From Shewanella piezotolerans WP3 (GTDB taxonomy: Bacteria > Pseudomonadota > Gammaproteobacteria > Enterobacterales > Shewanellaceae): a stretch of 64,000 nt of DNA. The translations under genes were made by a program, and so were the position numbers. The notes beneath the pieces were generated by a model. It was not told the origin of the DNA. It saw only the letters and a program-made list of their open reading frames with translations, and made no database searches. Below are positions 55,330 through 64,000 of this stretch, piece after piece. The stretch lies in contig NC_011566.1 in assembly GCF_000014885.1 (NCBI RefSeq), forward strand, positions 4,710,501-4,774,500, read 5' to 3'. Within the stretch, counting starts at the first letter, position 1; each line of letters opens with the position of its first letter.

Positions 55330-55510
55330 TATGCAAAGCACCCCATTCTATAAGGTGGTAATTGTTACTTGGCAACCGATTAAAAATAGAAATAACTATG
55401 ATGGCTGCAACTTAGCTAAGCCCCATAGCCTATTTATCCTTCCCTCTTTGGCTGCTGAGGGGAACAAATTTGCAGAGAGTATTTCAGCCAGCGTTTGCTA
55501 GCAGTATTTG
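55330..55510 (+). pseudogene. Decayed duplicate of the PAP2-barrel gene segment
   Basis: The nucleotide sequence of about 55385-55510 aligns with 54255-54385 of the PAP2-barrel gene. For example CCCTCTTTGGCT, GAGGGG and GAGAGTATTTCAGCCAGC match CCCTCTTTGGCT, GAGGGG and GAGAGCATTTCCGCCAGC, but with stops and shifts. It is a relic of a former paralogue whose remaining sequence is lost. Confidence 0.6.
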
Positions 55511-55573
55511 ACTATATCGTTTTACGCTAGCTACTGTTTCCAGTTGTCGATTTAACCGCTGTCATTAAACATA

Positions 55574-55610
55574 AAAGCAATACTACTATAATGAATAACA
55601 GTATTGCTTT
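55574..55610 (-). terminator. Terminator-like hairpin after yajR
   Basis: Perfect 11-bp stem AAAGCAATACT / AGTATTGCTTT with a 15-base loop; on the minus strand it is followed by T-rich sequence. Confidence 0.6.
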
Positions 55611-55637
55611 CGTTTACTTTACTACCAACTCAAACGC

Positions 55638-57008
55638 TTACGAGTTTTCAGAGCCTAATACCGCTCGTGCAGCTTTCAAGTCAAAATCATCATTTACTTT
55701 TAAGTAAGCCACTTTCTCTTCGAGTACCACGATAGCTTCAGACACGCCAGTTAATGCAGACAATTCAGTCGCCATCGCTTTGGCTGCTTGCTTATCAGAC
55801 ACGTCAGCTTCCAATGTGTAGCTCTTCAATAATACAGGGTTCTTCATACCAAATGTCAGCAAGAACCAAATGCCCATTAAGACCAAGGCAACTGCAAAGA
55901 CGCCTTCTGCGCCAACAAGTTGATACGCACCACCACCGAGTATGCCACCACAAAAGGCGCCTAAGAATTGGCTAGTGGAGTACACGCCCATTGCAGAGCC
56001 TTTATCGCCCACGGGACAGAATTTAGCAATCAAACTTGGTAAAGACGCTTCCAGATAATTAAAGCCTGTAAAGAACAACACCACTGCAAAGCTCAATACC
56101 ATAAGGTTGTTGGCAAATAACGCCATTGAGCCCAAGGCCATCATCATTATGAGCAAGGCAACTTGGAACATCGCTTTAGTATTATTACGTTTAACCCCAA
56201 TAATAATCAGCGGCACCATTAAGAAAAACGCGCCCATAAATGCTGGGAAATACAGCATCCAATGTTCCTCTTTGGCAAGTCCGGCGTCGACTAAATCCAA
56301 AGGCAGTGCCACAAACACAGCGGTCAGCACTAAGTGCAGAATAAAGATACCGGCATCGAGTCTAAATAATTGCGGGTCAACCAACATCCGACGCAGTTTT
56401 TCAGGAGCTGCAACCGTATCGCCTTTAGGCGCTTGTGAGATAGGATTCGGTACCAAAAGCTGTACAATCAACATCCCTAACACAGCTAAGCCTGCTGTCA
56501 TAAAGAACAGACCTGATAAGCCTAAGTGCTGGGCAACGATGGGGCCGACAAGTAATGATAAGGCAAAGGAAAAGCCAATACACATACCGATAATAGCCAT
56601 CACTTTGGTGCGCTGTTCATCGCGGGTTAGGTCGGCTGCGAGTGCCAGCACAGCCGCAGCAATAGCGCCCATTCCCTGCAGAGCTCGTCCAGCTACCACG
56701 CCATAAATTGTTTCTGCATTGGCAGCAACTAAGCTGCCAAGAGCAAAGATCAGTAAGCCAATTAAAATGATCGGCTTACGACCATATTTGTCAGATAAGA
56801 TCCCCATCGGGATTTGTAAAATGGCTTGCGTTAAGCCATAGGCACCAATAGCTATACCGACCCATAACGGTGAAAAACCTTCTAGATGCTGCCCGTAAAG
56901 TGCGAAGACAGGCATGATCATAAACAGACCCATCATGCGCAACCCAAATACACTGGCTAAAGAAAACGCTACTTTTTTCTCAGTCTTCGAAAGTCCGTTA
57001 TTGGCCAT
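55638..57008 (-). CDS. yajR: YajR-type MFS transporter with C-terminal YAM domain
   Basis: This is a 456-aa protein. The 12 membrane helices include motif A GILSDKYGRKPI between helices 2 and 3 and GRALQGMGAIAAAVLALAADL in helix 4-5. After about residue 385 a soluble segment of about 65 residues (ATELSALTGVSEAIVVLEEKVAYLKVNDDFD) has the ferredoxin-like YAM pattern of YajR. It is a proton-driven drug/H+ antiporter by family; the natural substrate is unknown. It is divergent from uvrA. Confidence 0.88.
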   Translation of the reverse strand: MANNGLSKTEKKVAFSLASVFGLRMMGLFMIMPVFALYGQHLEGFSPLWVGIAIGAYGLTQAILQIPMGILSDKYGRKPIILIGLLIFALGSLVAANAETIYGVVAGRALQGMGAIAAAVLALAADLTRDEQRTKVMAIIGMCIGFSFALSLLVGPIVAQHLGLSGLFFMTAGLAVLGMLIVQLLVPNPISQAPKGDTVAAPEKLRRMLVDPQLFRLDAGIFILHLVLTAVFVALPLDLVDAGLAKEEHWMLYFPAFMGAFFLMVPLIIIGVKRNNTKAMFQVALLIMMMALGSMALFANNLMVLSFAVVLFFTGFNYLEASLPSLIAKFCPVGDKGSAMGVYSTSQFLGAFCGGILGGGAYQLVGAEGVFAVALVLMGIWFLLTFGMKNPVLLKSYTLEADVSDKQAAKAMATELSALTGVSEAIVVLEEKVAYLKVNDDFDLKAARAVLGSENS

Positions 57009-57273
57009 TGCCCCCGCCCTGATCAGTGAACTCTAAATAAGGCGCGCAGTTTATCACGAAGTTTTTCAATAGCCCAAAAGGAAAAGTAAAAGATGTATAG
57101 TCAAACCCTCTTTTAAGCATTAGCGGCAAACCCGCATGCATGCTTGGTTTTGCTAACTTTTGCTGTCAACAGGCTATATTTCTCCTACAATTGATAGCTT
57201 ACTTTGTCTATTGCCTAAGGTAAATTTGTGAGATACTTAACCACTTTTTTCGGCTTTGAGATCTGAACGCTAG

Positions 57274-60114
57274 ATGGAAAATATTGAAGTACGTGGCGCT
57301 CGTACCCACAATCTTAAAAACATCAACCTAACCATACCTCGCGACAAACTTATTGTTATTACCGGGCTATCAGGTTCGGGGAAATCATCTTTAGCATTCG
57401 ATACCTTGTATGCAGAAGGTCAGCGACGTTATGTTGAGTCACTCTCAGCCTATGCTCGTCAGTTTTTAAGTTTGATGGAAAAGCCCGATGTTGATCACAT
57501 CGAAGGCTTGAGCCCGGCAATATCTATCGAGCAGAAATCAACCTCGCATAACCCACGCTCTACCGTGGGTACTATCACCGAAATATATGATTATTTAAGA
57601 CTGCTATTTGCCCGAGTGGGTGAACCACGCTGCCCTACTCATGGCGAGCCATTAGCCGCGCAAACTGTCAGCCAGATGGTCGACAAAGTTTTAGAAATGC
57701 CTGAAGGCAGTCGCCAAATGCTGCTTGCTCCCGTGGTTAATGCACGTAAAGGCGAACACGTAAAGCTACTCGAGAGCTTATCGGCGCAAGGTTATATTCG
57801 TGCTCGTATTGACGGCGAAGTGTGCGATTTAACCGATCCACCAGAGCTAGATCTACACGTTAAGCACACCATTGAAGTGGTCGTTGACCGTTTTAAAGTC
57901 CGCGATGATATTAAACAGCGCTTAGCGGAATCGTTTGAAACCGCCCTTGAACTATCAGGCGGGATAGCCAAAGTCACTAGCATGGATCCTGTTGAGGGAC
58001 ATGTGAAAGCGGAAGAGCATGTGTTCTCAGCGAATTTCGCCTGCCCTGTTTGTGGCTACTCGATGGCGGAACTTGAACCGCGTATTTTTTCATTCAATAA
58101 CCCGGCTGGGGCTTGTCAAACCTGTGATGGTTTAGGTGTACAGCAGTATTTCGATCCCGAGAGAGTGATCACCAATACAGAGCTATCACTCGCTGGCGGC
58201 GCGATTAGAGGCTGGGATAGACGTAATTTCTATTACTTCCAAATGCTCACTTCATTAGCTGAACATTATAAGTTCGATATTGAAAAACCGTTCGAGCAGC
58301 TAACCGACGATGTTAGAGAAATTGTGCTTTACGGTTCAGGCAACCAGAGCATCGCCTTCAAATATATCAATGATCGCGGCGATGTCGTGGTTCGAAATCA
58401 CCCTTTTGAAGGGATTTTGAACAATATGGATAGGCGCTATCGCGAAACAGAATCTAATGCTGTACGTGAAGAGCTCACTAAGTTCATCAATACTCAGTCC
58501 TGTAAAAGTTGTGGTGGCTCCCGTCTACGTGAAGAAGCACGTAACGTGTTTATTGAAGAGTTGAACTTACCAGTATTAACCCAGTGGTCTATTGGCGAAG
58601 CCATGGATTACTTTGAAAAGCTTGAACTGACTGGCCAACGTGCACAGATCGCCGAAAAGATCCTCAAAGAGGTACGCGACCGTTTGGGCTTCTTGGTTAA
58701 TGTTGGTCTTAATTACCTCAGTTTATCACGCTCTGCCGACACTTTGTCCGGTGGTGAGGCGCAACGTATTCGTCTTGCCAGCCAAATTGGTGCAGGGCTC
58801 GTTGGGGTAATGTATGTACTCGATGAACCATCGATAGGCCTACATCAACGTGATAACGAACGTCTTCTACAAACACTGATCCACCTACGCGATCTCGGCA
58901 ACACCGTTATTGTGGTTGAGCATGATGAAGATGCTATTCGTATGGCCGATCATGTCATCGATATCGGTCCAGGAGCCGGCGTGCATGGCGGACAAGTTTT
59001 AGGTGAAGGCACACTGAAAGACCTACTTGAGTGTAAAGAGTCTATCACTGGCCAGTATTTATCGGGTGAGAAACAGATCCACATTTCAACCGATCGAACC
59101 CAGTATGACCCTAACAAACTCATCGAGCTTTTTGGTGCAACAGGTAACAATCTCAAAAATGTTGACCTGCAGATCCCTGTAGGGCTGTTTACCTGTATTA
59201 CCGGTGTATCCGGCTCAGGTAAGTCAACATTAATCAATGACACCTTTTATAAGATTGCTCATATCGAGTTGAATGGCGCTACCGTCGATGAACCCTCACC
59301 GTACAAAAGTATTGTCGGGATGGATCATTGCGATAAAGTGGTCGATATTGATCAAAGCCCCATTGGCCGTACGCCGCGCTCGAATCCAGCGACTTACACA
59401 GGGATTTTCACGCCAATTCGCGAACTGTTTGCGGCCACTCAAGAATCTCGTACTCGTGGTTATCAGCCCGGTCGCTTCTCATTTAACGTTAAAGGTGGAC
59501 GCTGCGAAGCCTGTCAGGGGGACGGCTTGATCAAAGTAGAGATGCATTTCTTGCCCGACGTATACGTGCCATGTGATAGTTGTAAAGGTCAGCGGTACAA
59601 TCGCGAAACCTTAGATGTTCGCTTTAAAGGCAAGAATATTCACGAAGTGCTGCAGATGACCGTTGAAGAAGCCAGACCTTTCTTTGATGCCATTCCAGCT
59701 GTTGCCCGCAAACTGCAAACGCTAATGGATGTTGGTTTGTCCTATATTCGTTTAGGCCAAAGTGCGACCACACTTTCTGGTGGTGAGGCCCAGCGAGTAA
59801 AGCTGGCTAAAGAGCTATCTAAACGTGATACCGGCAAAACATTATATATTCTGGATGAACCCACAACCGGCTTGCACTTTGCAGATATTCAACTGTTATT
59901 GGATGTATTACATCGCCTTAAATCCCATGGCAATACCATAGTGGTGATTGAGCATAACTTGGATGTGATAAAAACTGCGGATTGGATTATTGATCTGGGT
60001 CCAGAAGGTGGTTCAGGCGGCGGTACCATTTTAGTAGCTGGTACTCCTGAAGTTGTTGCTGAGAATACCGAATCACACACTGCACGCTTTTTAAAGCCAC
60101 TTATAGCAAAGTAA
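57274..60114 (+). CDS. uvrA: Excinuclease ABC subunit A
   Basis: This 946-aa damage-recognition ATPase of nucleotide excision repair has two ABC cassettes: Walker A ITGLSGSGKSSLAFDT (about 31-46) with signature LSGGEAQRI (about 490-500), and ITGVSGSGKSTLINDT (about 641-656) with signature LSGGEAQRVKLA (about 830-842). Zinc-finger pairs CPVC/CQTC and CEAC/CDSC are visible. Length and order are standard. I did not find a convincing LexA box in the 265 bp upstream, unlike E. coli uvrA. Confidence 0.97.
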   Translation: MENIEVRGARTHNLKNINLTIPRDKLIVITGLSGSGKSSLAFDTLYAEGQRRYVESLSAYARQFLSLMEKPDVDHIEGLSPAISIEQKSTSHNPRSTVGTITEIYDYLRLLFARVGEPRCPTHGEPLAAQTVSQMVDKVLEMPEGSRQMLLAPVVNARKGEHVKLLESLSAQGYIRARIDGEVCDLTDPPELDLHVKHTIEVVVDRFKVRDDIKQRLAESFETALELSGGIAKVTSMDPVEGHVKAEEHVFSANFACPVCGYSMAELEPRIFSFNNPAGACQTCDGLGVQQYFDPERVITNTELSLAGGAIRGWDRRNFYYFQMLTSLAEHYKFDIEKPFEQLTDDVREIVLYGSGNQSIAFKYINDRGDVVVRNHPFEGILNNMDRRYRETESNAVREELTKFINTQSCKSCGGSRLREEARNVFIEELNLPVLTQWSIGEAMDYFEKLELTGQRAQIAEKILKEVRDRLGFLVNVGLNYLSLSRSADTLSGGEAQRIRLASQIGAGLVGVMYVLDEPSIGLHQRDNERLLQTLIHLRDLGNTVIVVEHDEDAIRMADHVIDIGPGAGVHGGQVLGEGTLKDLLECKESITGQYLSGEKQIHISTDRTQYDPNKLIELFGATGNNLKNVDLQIPVGLFTCITGVSGSGKSTLINDTFYKIAHIELNGATVDEPSPYKSIVGMDHCDKVVDIDQSPIGRTPRSNPATYTGIFTPIRELFAATQESRTRGYQPGRFSFNVKGGRCEACQGDGLIKVEMHFLPDVYVPCDSCKGQRYNRETLDVRFKGKNIHEVLQMTVEEARPFFDAIPAVARKLQTLMDVGLSYIRLGQSATTLSGGEAQRVKLAKELSKRDTGKTLYILDEPTTGLHFADIQLLLDVLHRLKSHGNTIVVIEHNLDVIKTADWIIDLGPEGGSGGGTILVAGTPEVVAENTESHTARFLKPLIAK

Positions 60115-60130
60115 GAGATCATCCAGTTCA

Positions 60131-60436
60131 ATGACAAGTAGTAATATTTTATTAGCCTCAGGCCTAGTGGCAACACTAGGGCTACTTATAATGGTGGTAG
60201 TTGACCCATTATTTGGCCAATGTGCTTCTACTGAGGCTAGAGTCATTAGTAGCGACCAGCAAAGCAGTACTATATCTCTGCCAAATGGCTCTGTGGCACG
60301 AGTGGATGTGGGCAACTTAGCGCCGCAATCTCAAGTCACAGTCGGTGCAAAACAACGGCTTTTTTCAGGTACCCACGAGTACAAGTTAAAGTTGTCTAAA
60401 ATTGATAAACCGGCGGAAAATCAACAAAGTGAGTAA
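60131..60436 (+). CDS. Small membrane-anchored protein downstream of uvrA
   Basis: This 101-aa protein has an N-terminal hydrophobic helix (ILLASGLVATLGLLIMVVV) that should anchor it, with an extracytoplasmic part of about 75 residues rich in strands (EARVISSDQQSSTISLPNGS). No known domain was recognised. It starts 16 bp after the uvrA stop and is probably co-transcribed with it; a terminator follows. Confidence 0.65.
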   Translation: MTSSNILLASGLVATLGLLIMVVVDPLFGQCASTEARVISSDQQSSTISLPNGSVARVDVGNLAPQSQVTVGAKQRLFSGTHEYKLKLSKIDKPAENQQSE

Positions 60437-60452
60437 GAACATCGCTATTTAT

Positions 60453-60495
60453 AGCCATTACCTGTAGGTTTACTAACTGTTGTAATGGCTTTTTT
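60453..60495 (+). terminator. Terminator of the uvrA transcript
   Basis: Stem AGCCATTAC (60453-60461) / GTAATGGCT (60482-60490), then TTTTT. It lies just before the MITE-like repeat. Confidence 0.75.
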
Positions 60496-60501
60496 GCAGA
60501 T

Positions 60502-60767
60502 ATATGCCCATCCCACTTGAAAATGCTCATTTCAGAGGTGTTGTGCTAGTTCAATTCTAGGCGCGTTAACCTGGAAATGGTTATGCCGCTATAACGAAGT
60601 GGGCTTGCACAACCCCTTCTTCGATGGGCGTTTCTTATATAAAAAGCATGGGCTTTACTCTGTGTTATTGATTTTACCAAGGCAGCGACCATTAGCTGCA
60701 ATCAATGCCGTGACTAAAGCCCATTAAACTCCCACTGAATCTTGCATTTTCAGGTCGGATGGGTATA
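60502..60767. repeat. MITE-like repeat, copy 2 (upstream of the M28 peptidase gene)
   Basis: This 266-bp element is the reverse-complement relative of 41193-41572, lacking the about 100-bp internal segment. Its ends are the same terminal inverted repeats (ATATGCCCATCCCACTTGAA... and its near-complement ending GGATGGGTAT). Its right end is only 12 bp from the next start codon, so any transcript of that gene includes or starts inside the repeat. Confidence 0.75.
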
Positions 60768-60779
60768 AAGGAGAGTTAG

Positions 60780-61745
60780 ATGCAAAAATTAACGATTCTC
60801 TTAGCGACTATCATCACTCTAAGCCTGAATGCCTGTACCTCAACCTTCCAATGCCAAAAAAGTCCCACAAGTTTCTGGGCAGACCAAGACCAGATTAGTC
60901 GTGACATTTATAAGCTAGCCTCAACCGAATTTGCAGGTCGAAAAAGTGGCTCACAAGGAGCCGCGCTAACAAGACAATATCTAATCCAACGATTTGAACA
61001 AATTGGGCTTAAGCCTTGGCAAGGTGATTTTCAACACCCATTTAGTTTTACTAAATCCTTTAGCGAAAGAGTGGGTGTCAATATTGCTGGCGTGTTGCTA
61101 GCCACTACGCCAACGAGTAAATGGCGTGTGGTAGTCGCCCATTATGACCACCTTGGTCACAAAGGCTCTCGTATATACTATGGCGCTGATGATAACGCTT
61201 CTGGAGTGGCAGGCTTACTGCAACTTGCGCAGCACGCCGAGAAAAAAGGCAGCCCAGTAAACTTACTTTTTGTAGCAACCGATGCAGAAGAACCTGGACT
61301 ATATGGTGGTTACGCACTTGCGGATAAATTGGCAAACAAACACAGTGAACCGCACGTTCCCCAGATTGAACTCGCAATCAATTTAGATATGATTGGCCGT
61401 CCAGATCGTCGCAACGCCATCTACATTGAGGGCGCAAGACGATTTGACTCTTTTGATGAAATGCAGCAATTAATGACTCAATCAAATCAATTGTGCATAA
61501 GGACTCGTCAGCCAAAATCATTCGACGGCAGTGTTATCAGTGTGGATCTATTACGAGCATCAGATCATTACGCAATGCACAAAATAGGGATCCCTTGGCT
61601 TTACTTTGGTGTCCCAACACATAGAGATTACCATCAAGCTAGTGATATCGCAGATAAAATAGATATTAGCTTTGTCGCCGCTACAGCGGAATCTGCTTAC
61701 CAACTGTTGGTTATCGACAGTTTTCTTCTAAAAAACGGCCCATAA
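60780..61745 (+). CDS. M28-family zinc aminopeptidase lipoprotein
   Basis: This is a 321-aa precursor with a lipobox-like LSLNAC near residue 19. The M28 metal ligands are visible: HYDHLGH, GADDNASGVAG (bridging Asp), TDAEEPGLYG (catalytic and ligand Glu), and NLDMIGR (Asp), with a final His near HRDYHQASD. It removes N-terminal residues from peptides in the periplasm or at the outer membrane. ATG 60780 has AAGGAGAG 5 nt upstream. A MITE-like repeat lies directly before this RBS, and the preceding gene ends in a terminator, so its promoter must lie within the repeat or be weak. Confidence 0.88.
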   Translation: MQKLTILLATIITLSLNACTSTFQCQKSPTSFWADQDQISRDIYKLASTEFAGRKSGSQGAALTRQYLIQRFEQIGLKPWQGDFQHPFSFTKSFSERVGVNIAGVLLATTPTSKWRVVVAHYDHLGHKGSRIYYGADDNASGVAGLLQLAQHAEKKGSPVNLLFVATDAEEPGLYGGYALADKLANKHSEPHVPQIELAINLDMIGRPDRRNAIYIEGARRFDSFDEMQQLMTQSNQLCIRTRQPKSFDGSVISVDLLRASDHYAMHKIGIPWLYFGVPTHRDYHQASDIADKIDISFVAATAESAYQLLVIDSFLLKNGP

Positions 61746-61971
61746 AGGCCACTTTCATTGATTTTTATTTTACTGTAAGCCGCTAACTGGCCTAGTAATT
61801 GCTATGAATATTGATAAAAATAGCATCATTAAATGGTAATACCAATTACACCCTGCTATAATAGCTGGCTTACTGATACGTTTTCGGTGCGGGAAGTCGA
61901 CACGGGGTTGATTTTCTGTCTATAAACATAAGTGCTTTATTGCACTCTGCTATTCCACAAGGCTACAACCC

Positions 61972-63807
61972 ATGTCATCCAGTGAAAAAACTTTCCGCGA
62001 ACTCGGTCTTGCCGAGCCTTTGTTGCGTGCTCTTGATGAGCTCGGTTACGAAAAACCAACTCCAATCCAAGCTGCGAGTATCGATCCTCTCATGGCTGGA
62101 AAAGATATTTTAGGTCAAGCTCAAACAGGTACAGGTAAAACAGGTGCGTTTGCACTGCCTCTACTAAACAGCATTGACCCGAATACAAATTCCCCACAAA
62201 TTTTAGTACTTGCACCAACACGTGAACTTGCTGTTCAGGTAGCTGAAGCATTTGGCAGCTACGCAAAATTCATGAAAGGTCTACACGTTCTACCTATTTA
62301 CGGTGGACAAAGCATGCATCAACAACTGAATGCTTTGCGTCGTGGCCCTCAAATAATTGTAGGTACTCCAGGTCGAGTTATGGACCATATGCGTCGTGGC
62401 ACTCTTAAATTAGAGTCACTAAAAGCAATGGTACTTGATGAAGCTGATGAGATGCTAAAAATGGGCTTCATCGATGATATCGAATGGATCCTTGAGCACA
62501 CACCTAAGCAACGTCAATTGGCATTATTCTCAGCGACTATGCCTGAGCAGATTAAGCGTGTTGCTAACAAATATTTATCAGAGCCTGTACACGTTAAAAT
62601 CGCTGCTACAACAACCACTGTAGAGACGATTGAACAACGCTTTGTACAAGTATCACAGCACAACAAGCTAGAAGCATTAGTTCGCGTTCTAGAAGTAGAG
62701 AAGACTGAAGGTATTATTATCTTCGTTCGTACTCGTAACAGTTGTGTTGAGCTAGCTGAAAAGCTAGAAGCACGTGGCTACGCTTCATCACCATTACATG
62801 GTGACATGAACCAACAAGCCCGTGAACGTGCTGTTGACCAACTTAAGCGTGGCAAGCTAGACATCATCATCGCGACTGATGTTGCTGCACGTGGTCTGGA
62901 TGTTGAGCGTATCGGACACGTAGTTAACTACGATATTCCATATGATACTGAAGCTTATGTTCACCGTATTGGCCGTACTGGCCGTGCTGGCCGTACTGGT
63001 ATGGCGATTCTTTTCGTTACACATAGAGAAATGCGTATGTTGCGCACCATCGAACGTGCAACGAAGAGCCGCATCTCACCAATGGATATTCCTAGTCCAG
63101 AAACAGTGACTGAACGTCGTCTGTCTCGTTTAGGTGAGCAAATTGGTGAAGTAATCGCTAAAGACTCTTTAGACTTCATGAAAGGCGCAGTTGCAAAACT
63201 ATGTCAGGAGCTAGAAGTTGATACAGATGTACTTGCTGCAGCTTTACTTCAACAAGTTCAGAAAGATCGTCCACTACAATTACCGTCAATGAACGAACGT
63301 CAGCGCGACAACCGTGATGACCGTAACTCGCGTGACCGTAATGATCGCAATTCCCGTGACCGTGGTGACCGTCCTCGTCGTGAATCTCGCCCTACGCCAG
63401 CAAACATTGGTTCAGCAGATTCACTTAAGGATAATCCAGACGTTAAAATGTGCCGTTACATCATCGACGTAGGTCGTGATAATGGTGTTGGCGTTGGTAA
63501 TATCGTTGGTGCTGTAGCAAACGAAGCAAACATCGACAGTCGTTACATTGGCCAAATCCAGTTATTTGATCAAGTCACAGCAATCGATTTGCCTGATGGT
63601 ATGCCAAAAGACGTATTAGCGCACCTTAAGAAAGTACGCGTATGTGGCCGCCCATTAAACATTCGCGAAGCAGCGGGTGAGAAGTTCGAGAACACTTCAG
63701 GTGGCGATAGCCGTCCTCCACGTCGTCCTCGCAAACCTTCTGGCGACCGTCGCCCTTCAGGTGACAGAAAGCCGCACCGTAAAGGTCCAGCTAAAGACGC
63801 TGAGTAA
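61972..63807 (+). CDS. deaD: DEAD-box RNA helicase DeaD/CsdA type
   Basis: This is a 611-aa protein. The Q motif FRELGLAEPLLRALDELGYEKPTPIQ is followed by AQTGTGKT (motif I), PTRELAVQ, DEAD, SAT, ARGLDV and HRIGRTGRAGR (motif VI). After the core come an RD-repeat linker (RDNRDDRNSRDRNDR) and a DbpA-like RNA-binding domain (MCRYIIDVGRDNGVGVGNI to VRVCGRPLNIREA), then a basic P/R/K tail. It unwinds RNA in ribosome assembly and cold adaptation. Codons are biased as in highly expressed genes. A leader of about 130 nt without a gene lies upstream, as in cold-inducible csdA, but regulation is inferred. Confidence 0.94.
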   Translation: MSSSEKTFRELGLAEPLLRALDELGYEKPTPIQAASIDPLMAGKDILGQAQTGTGKTGAFALPLLNSIDPNTNSPQILVLAPTRELAVQVAEAFGSYAKFMKGLHVLPIYGGQSMHQQLNALRRGPQIIVGTPGRVMDHMRRGTLKLESLKAMVLDEADEMLKMGFIDDIEWILEHTPKQRQLALFSATMPEQIKRVANKYLSEPVHVKIAATTTTVETIEQRFVQVSQHNKLEALVRVLEVEKTEGIIIFVRTRNSCVELAEKLEARGYASSPLHGDMNQQARERAVDQLKRGKLDIIIATDVAARGLDVERIGHVVNYDIPYDTEAYVHRIGRTGRAGRTGMAILFVTHREMRMLRTIERATKSRISPMDIPSPETVTERRLSRLGEQIGEVIAKDSLDFMKGAVAKLCQELEVDTDVLAAALLQQVQKDRPLQLPSMNERQRDNRDDRNSRDRNDRNSRDRGDRPRRESRPTPANIGSADSLKDNPDVKMCRYIIDVGRDNGVGVGNIVGAVANEANIDSRYIGQIQLFDQVTAIDLPDGMPKDVLAHLKKVRVCGRPLNIREAAGEKFENTSGGDSRPPRRPRKPSGDRRPSGDRKPHRKGPAKDAE

Positions 63808-63811
63808 TATT

Positions 63812-63879
63812 AAACGCTAGCTTGTTAAAGCTTAGCGTTTTATAAAATGAAAAAGGAACCTTTCTGGTTCCTTTTTTTG
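63812..63879 (+). terminator. Double hairpin terminator after deaD
   Basis: A first hairpin AAACGCTA / TAGCGTTT (63812-63840) is followed by a classic terminator AAAGGAACC / GGTTCCTTT with a T-run (63852-63878). Confidence 0.85.
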
Positions 63880-63916
63880 TATCTCACTGTCTTAGCGGAG
63901 GGATTCGCCTGAACGT

Positions 63917-64000
63917 CTAATCAACTTGTTTATAAAGTTGACGCTCCTCTTGCTCCTTTAATTTCTTTATACACGCCTGACACAAACAAGATTCAGCATC
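63917..64000 (-). CDS. C-terminal part of a cysteine-containing small protein (partial)
   Basis: A minus-strand frame is open from the window edge to TAG at 63917. The 27 visible residues include SCLCQACIKKL and then a charged helix. The CxCxxC pattern near the C-terminus recalls cysteine-rich CWC-type zinc proteins, but too little is visible to assign a family. Confidence 0.5.
   Translation of the reverse strand, partial: DAESCLCQACIKKLKEQEERQLYKQVD

Noticed and set aside
56107..56706. 199-codon frame opposite yajR
   Set aside because: It is an antisense shadow of the transporter with an unusual composition and no RBS.
57009..57273. Possible LexA box upstream of uvrA (CTGTCAACAGG)
   Set aside because: The CTGT and ACAG halves are 2 bases apart, not the 8 required, so it is not an SOS box.
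60742..60769. Promoter TTGCAT-16-TATAAA at the right end of repeat copy 2
   Set aside because: Transcription would start at or after the ribosome binding site of the M28 gene, so it could not serve that gene with its RBS.
1..64000. CRISPR array
   Set aside because: No set of regularly spaced short direct repeats was seen anywhere in the window.

Overview
The window looks like the chromosome of a marine gammaproteobacterium, most probably Shewanella. The evidence is a pair of Shewanella-type general porins, the fxsA / cutA-dsbD cluster, a yajR-uvrA pair, moderate G+C, and many conserved small membrane and outer-membrane proteins. This placement is inferred from protein content, not from a 16S sequence. 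No self-transmissible element, phage or CRISPR array is visible.

Left arm (1-19.7 kb): a defence island that ends at a tRNA-Leu(CAA) gene. From left to right it holds (i) a minus-strand operon of a Septu-like ATPase (PtuA), an HNH nuclease (PtuB) and a NYN/LOTUS predicted RNase; (ii) a tandem pair of DUF262 proteins of the GmrSD type, the upstream one beheaded by an intact IS3-family element; (iii) a 114-aa orphan gene and several gene stubs; (iv) a five-gene module of GHKL/MORC-like ATPase, Z1 helicase, PD-(D/E)XK nuclease (DUF4420), AIPR protein and C5-cytosine DNA methyltransferase, which reads as an unusual restriction-modification or abortive-infection system. A gene leaving the left edge starts behind Fur-box-like palindromes, so iron-regulated sequence probably borders the island.

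Middle (19.7-33.9 kb): core genes. These are a DUF3149 mini-membrane protein, a SieB-like membrane protein, tcdA, two paralogous porins (one with a CRP-like and palindrome-rich regulatory region, one with strongly biased codons), tpm, a Ser/Thr protein kinase, fxsA, cutA-dsbD and a KefB-type antiporter.

Galactose locus (33.9-42.7 kb): an exported beta-galactosidase, a sodium/sugar symporter, galT, galK and galM. Together these can release galactose outside the cytoplasm, import it and feed it through the Leloir pathway; galE is not in the window. A LacI-type operator-like site precedes galK and a perfect 15-bp inverted repeat touches the lacZ start codon.

Right arm (42.7-64 kb): ssb with a long QGGY-repeat tail, a stretch rich in envelope proteins (a frameshifted outer-membrane protein, a beta-barrel, an Ntn amidase, a P460 cytochrome, a LysR regulator, an MFS transporter, a PAP2-barrel fusion with a decayed duplicate, and a DUF4156 lipoprotein), then yajR, uvrA, an M28 peptidase and a DEAD-box helicase. 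Two families of MITE-like non-coding repeats with terminal inverted repeats sit directly against gene ends (dsbD, galK) or against a ribosome binding site (M28 peptidase).
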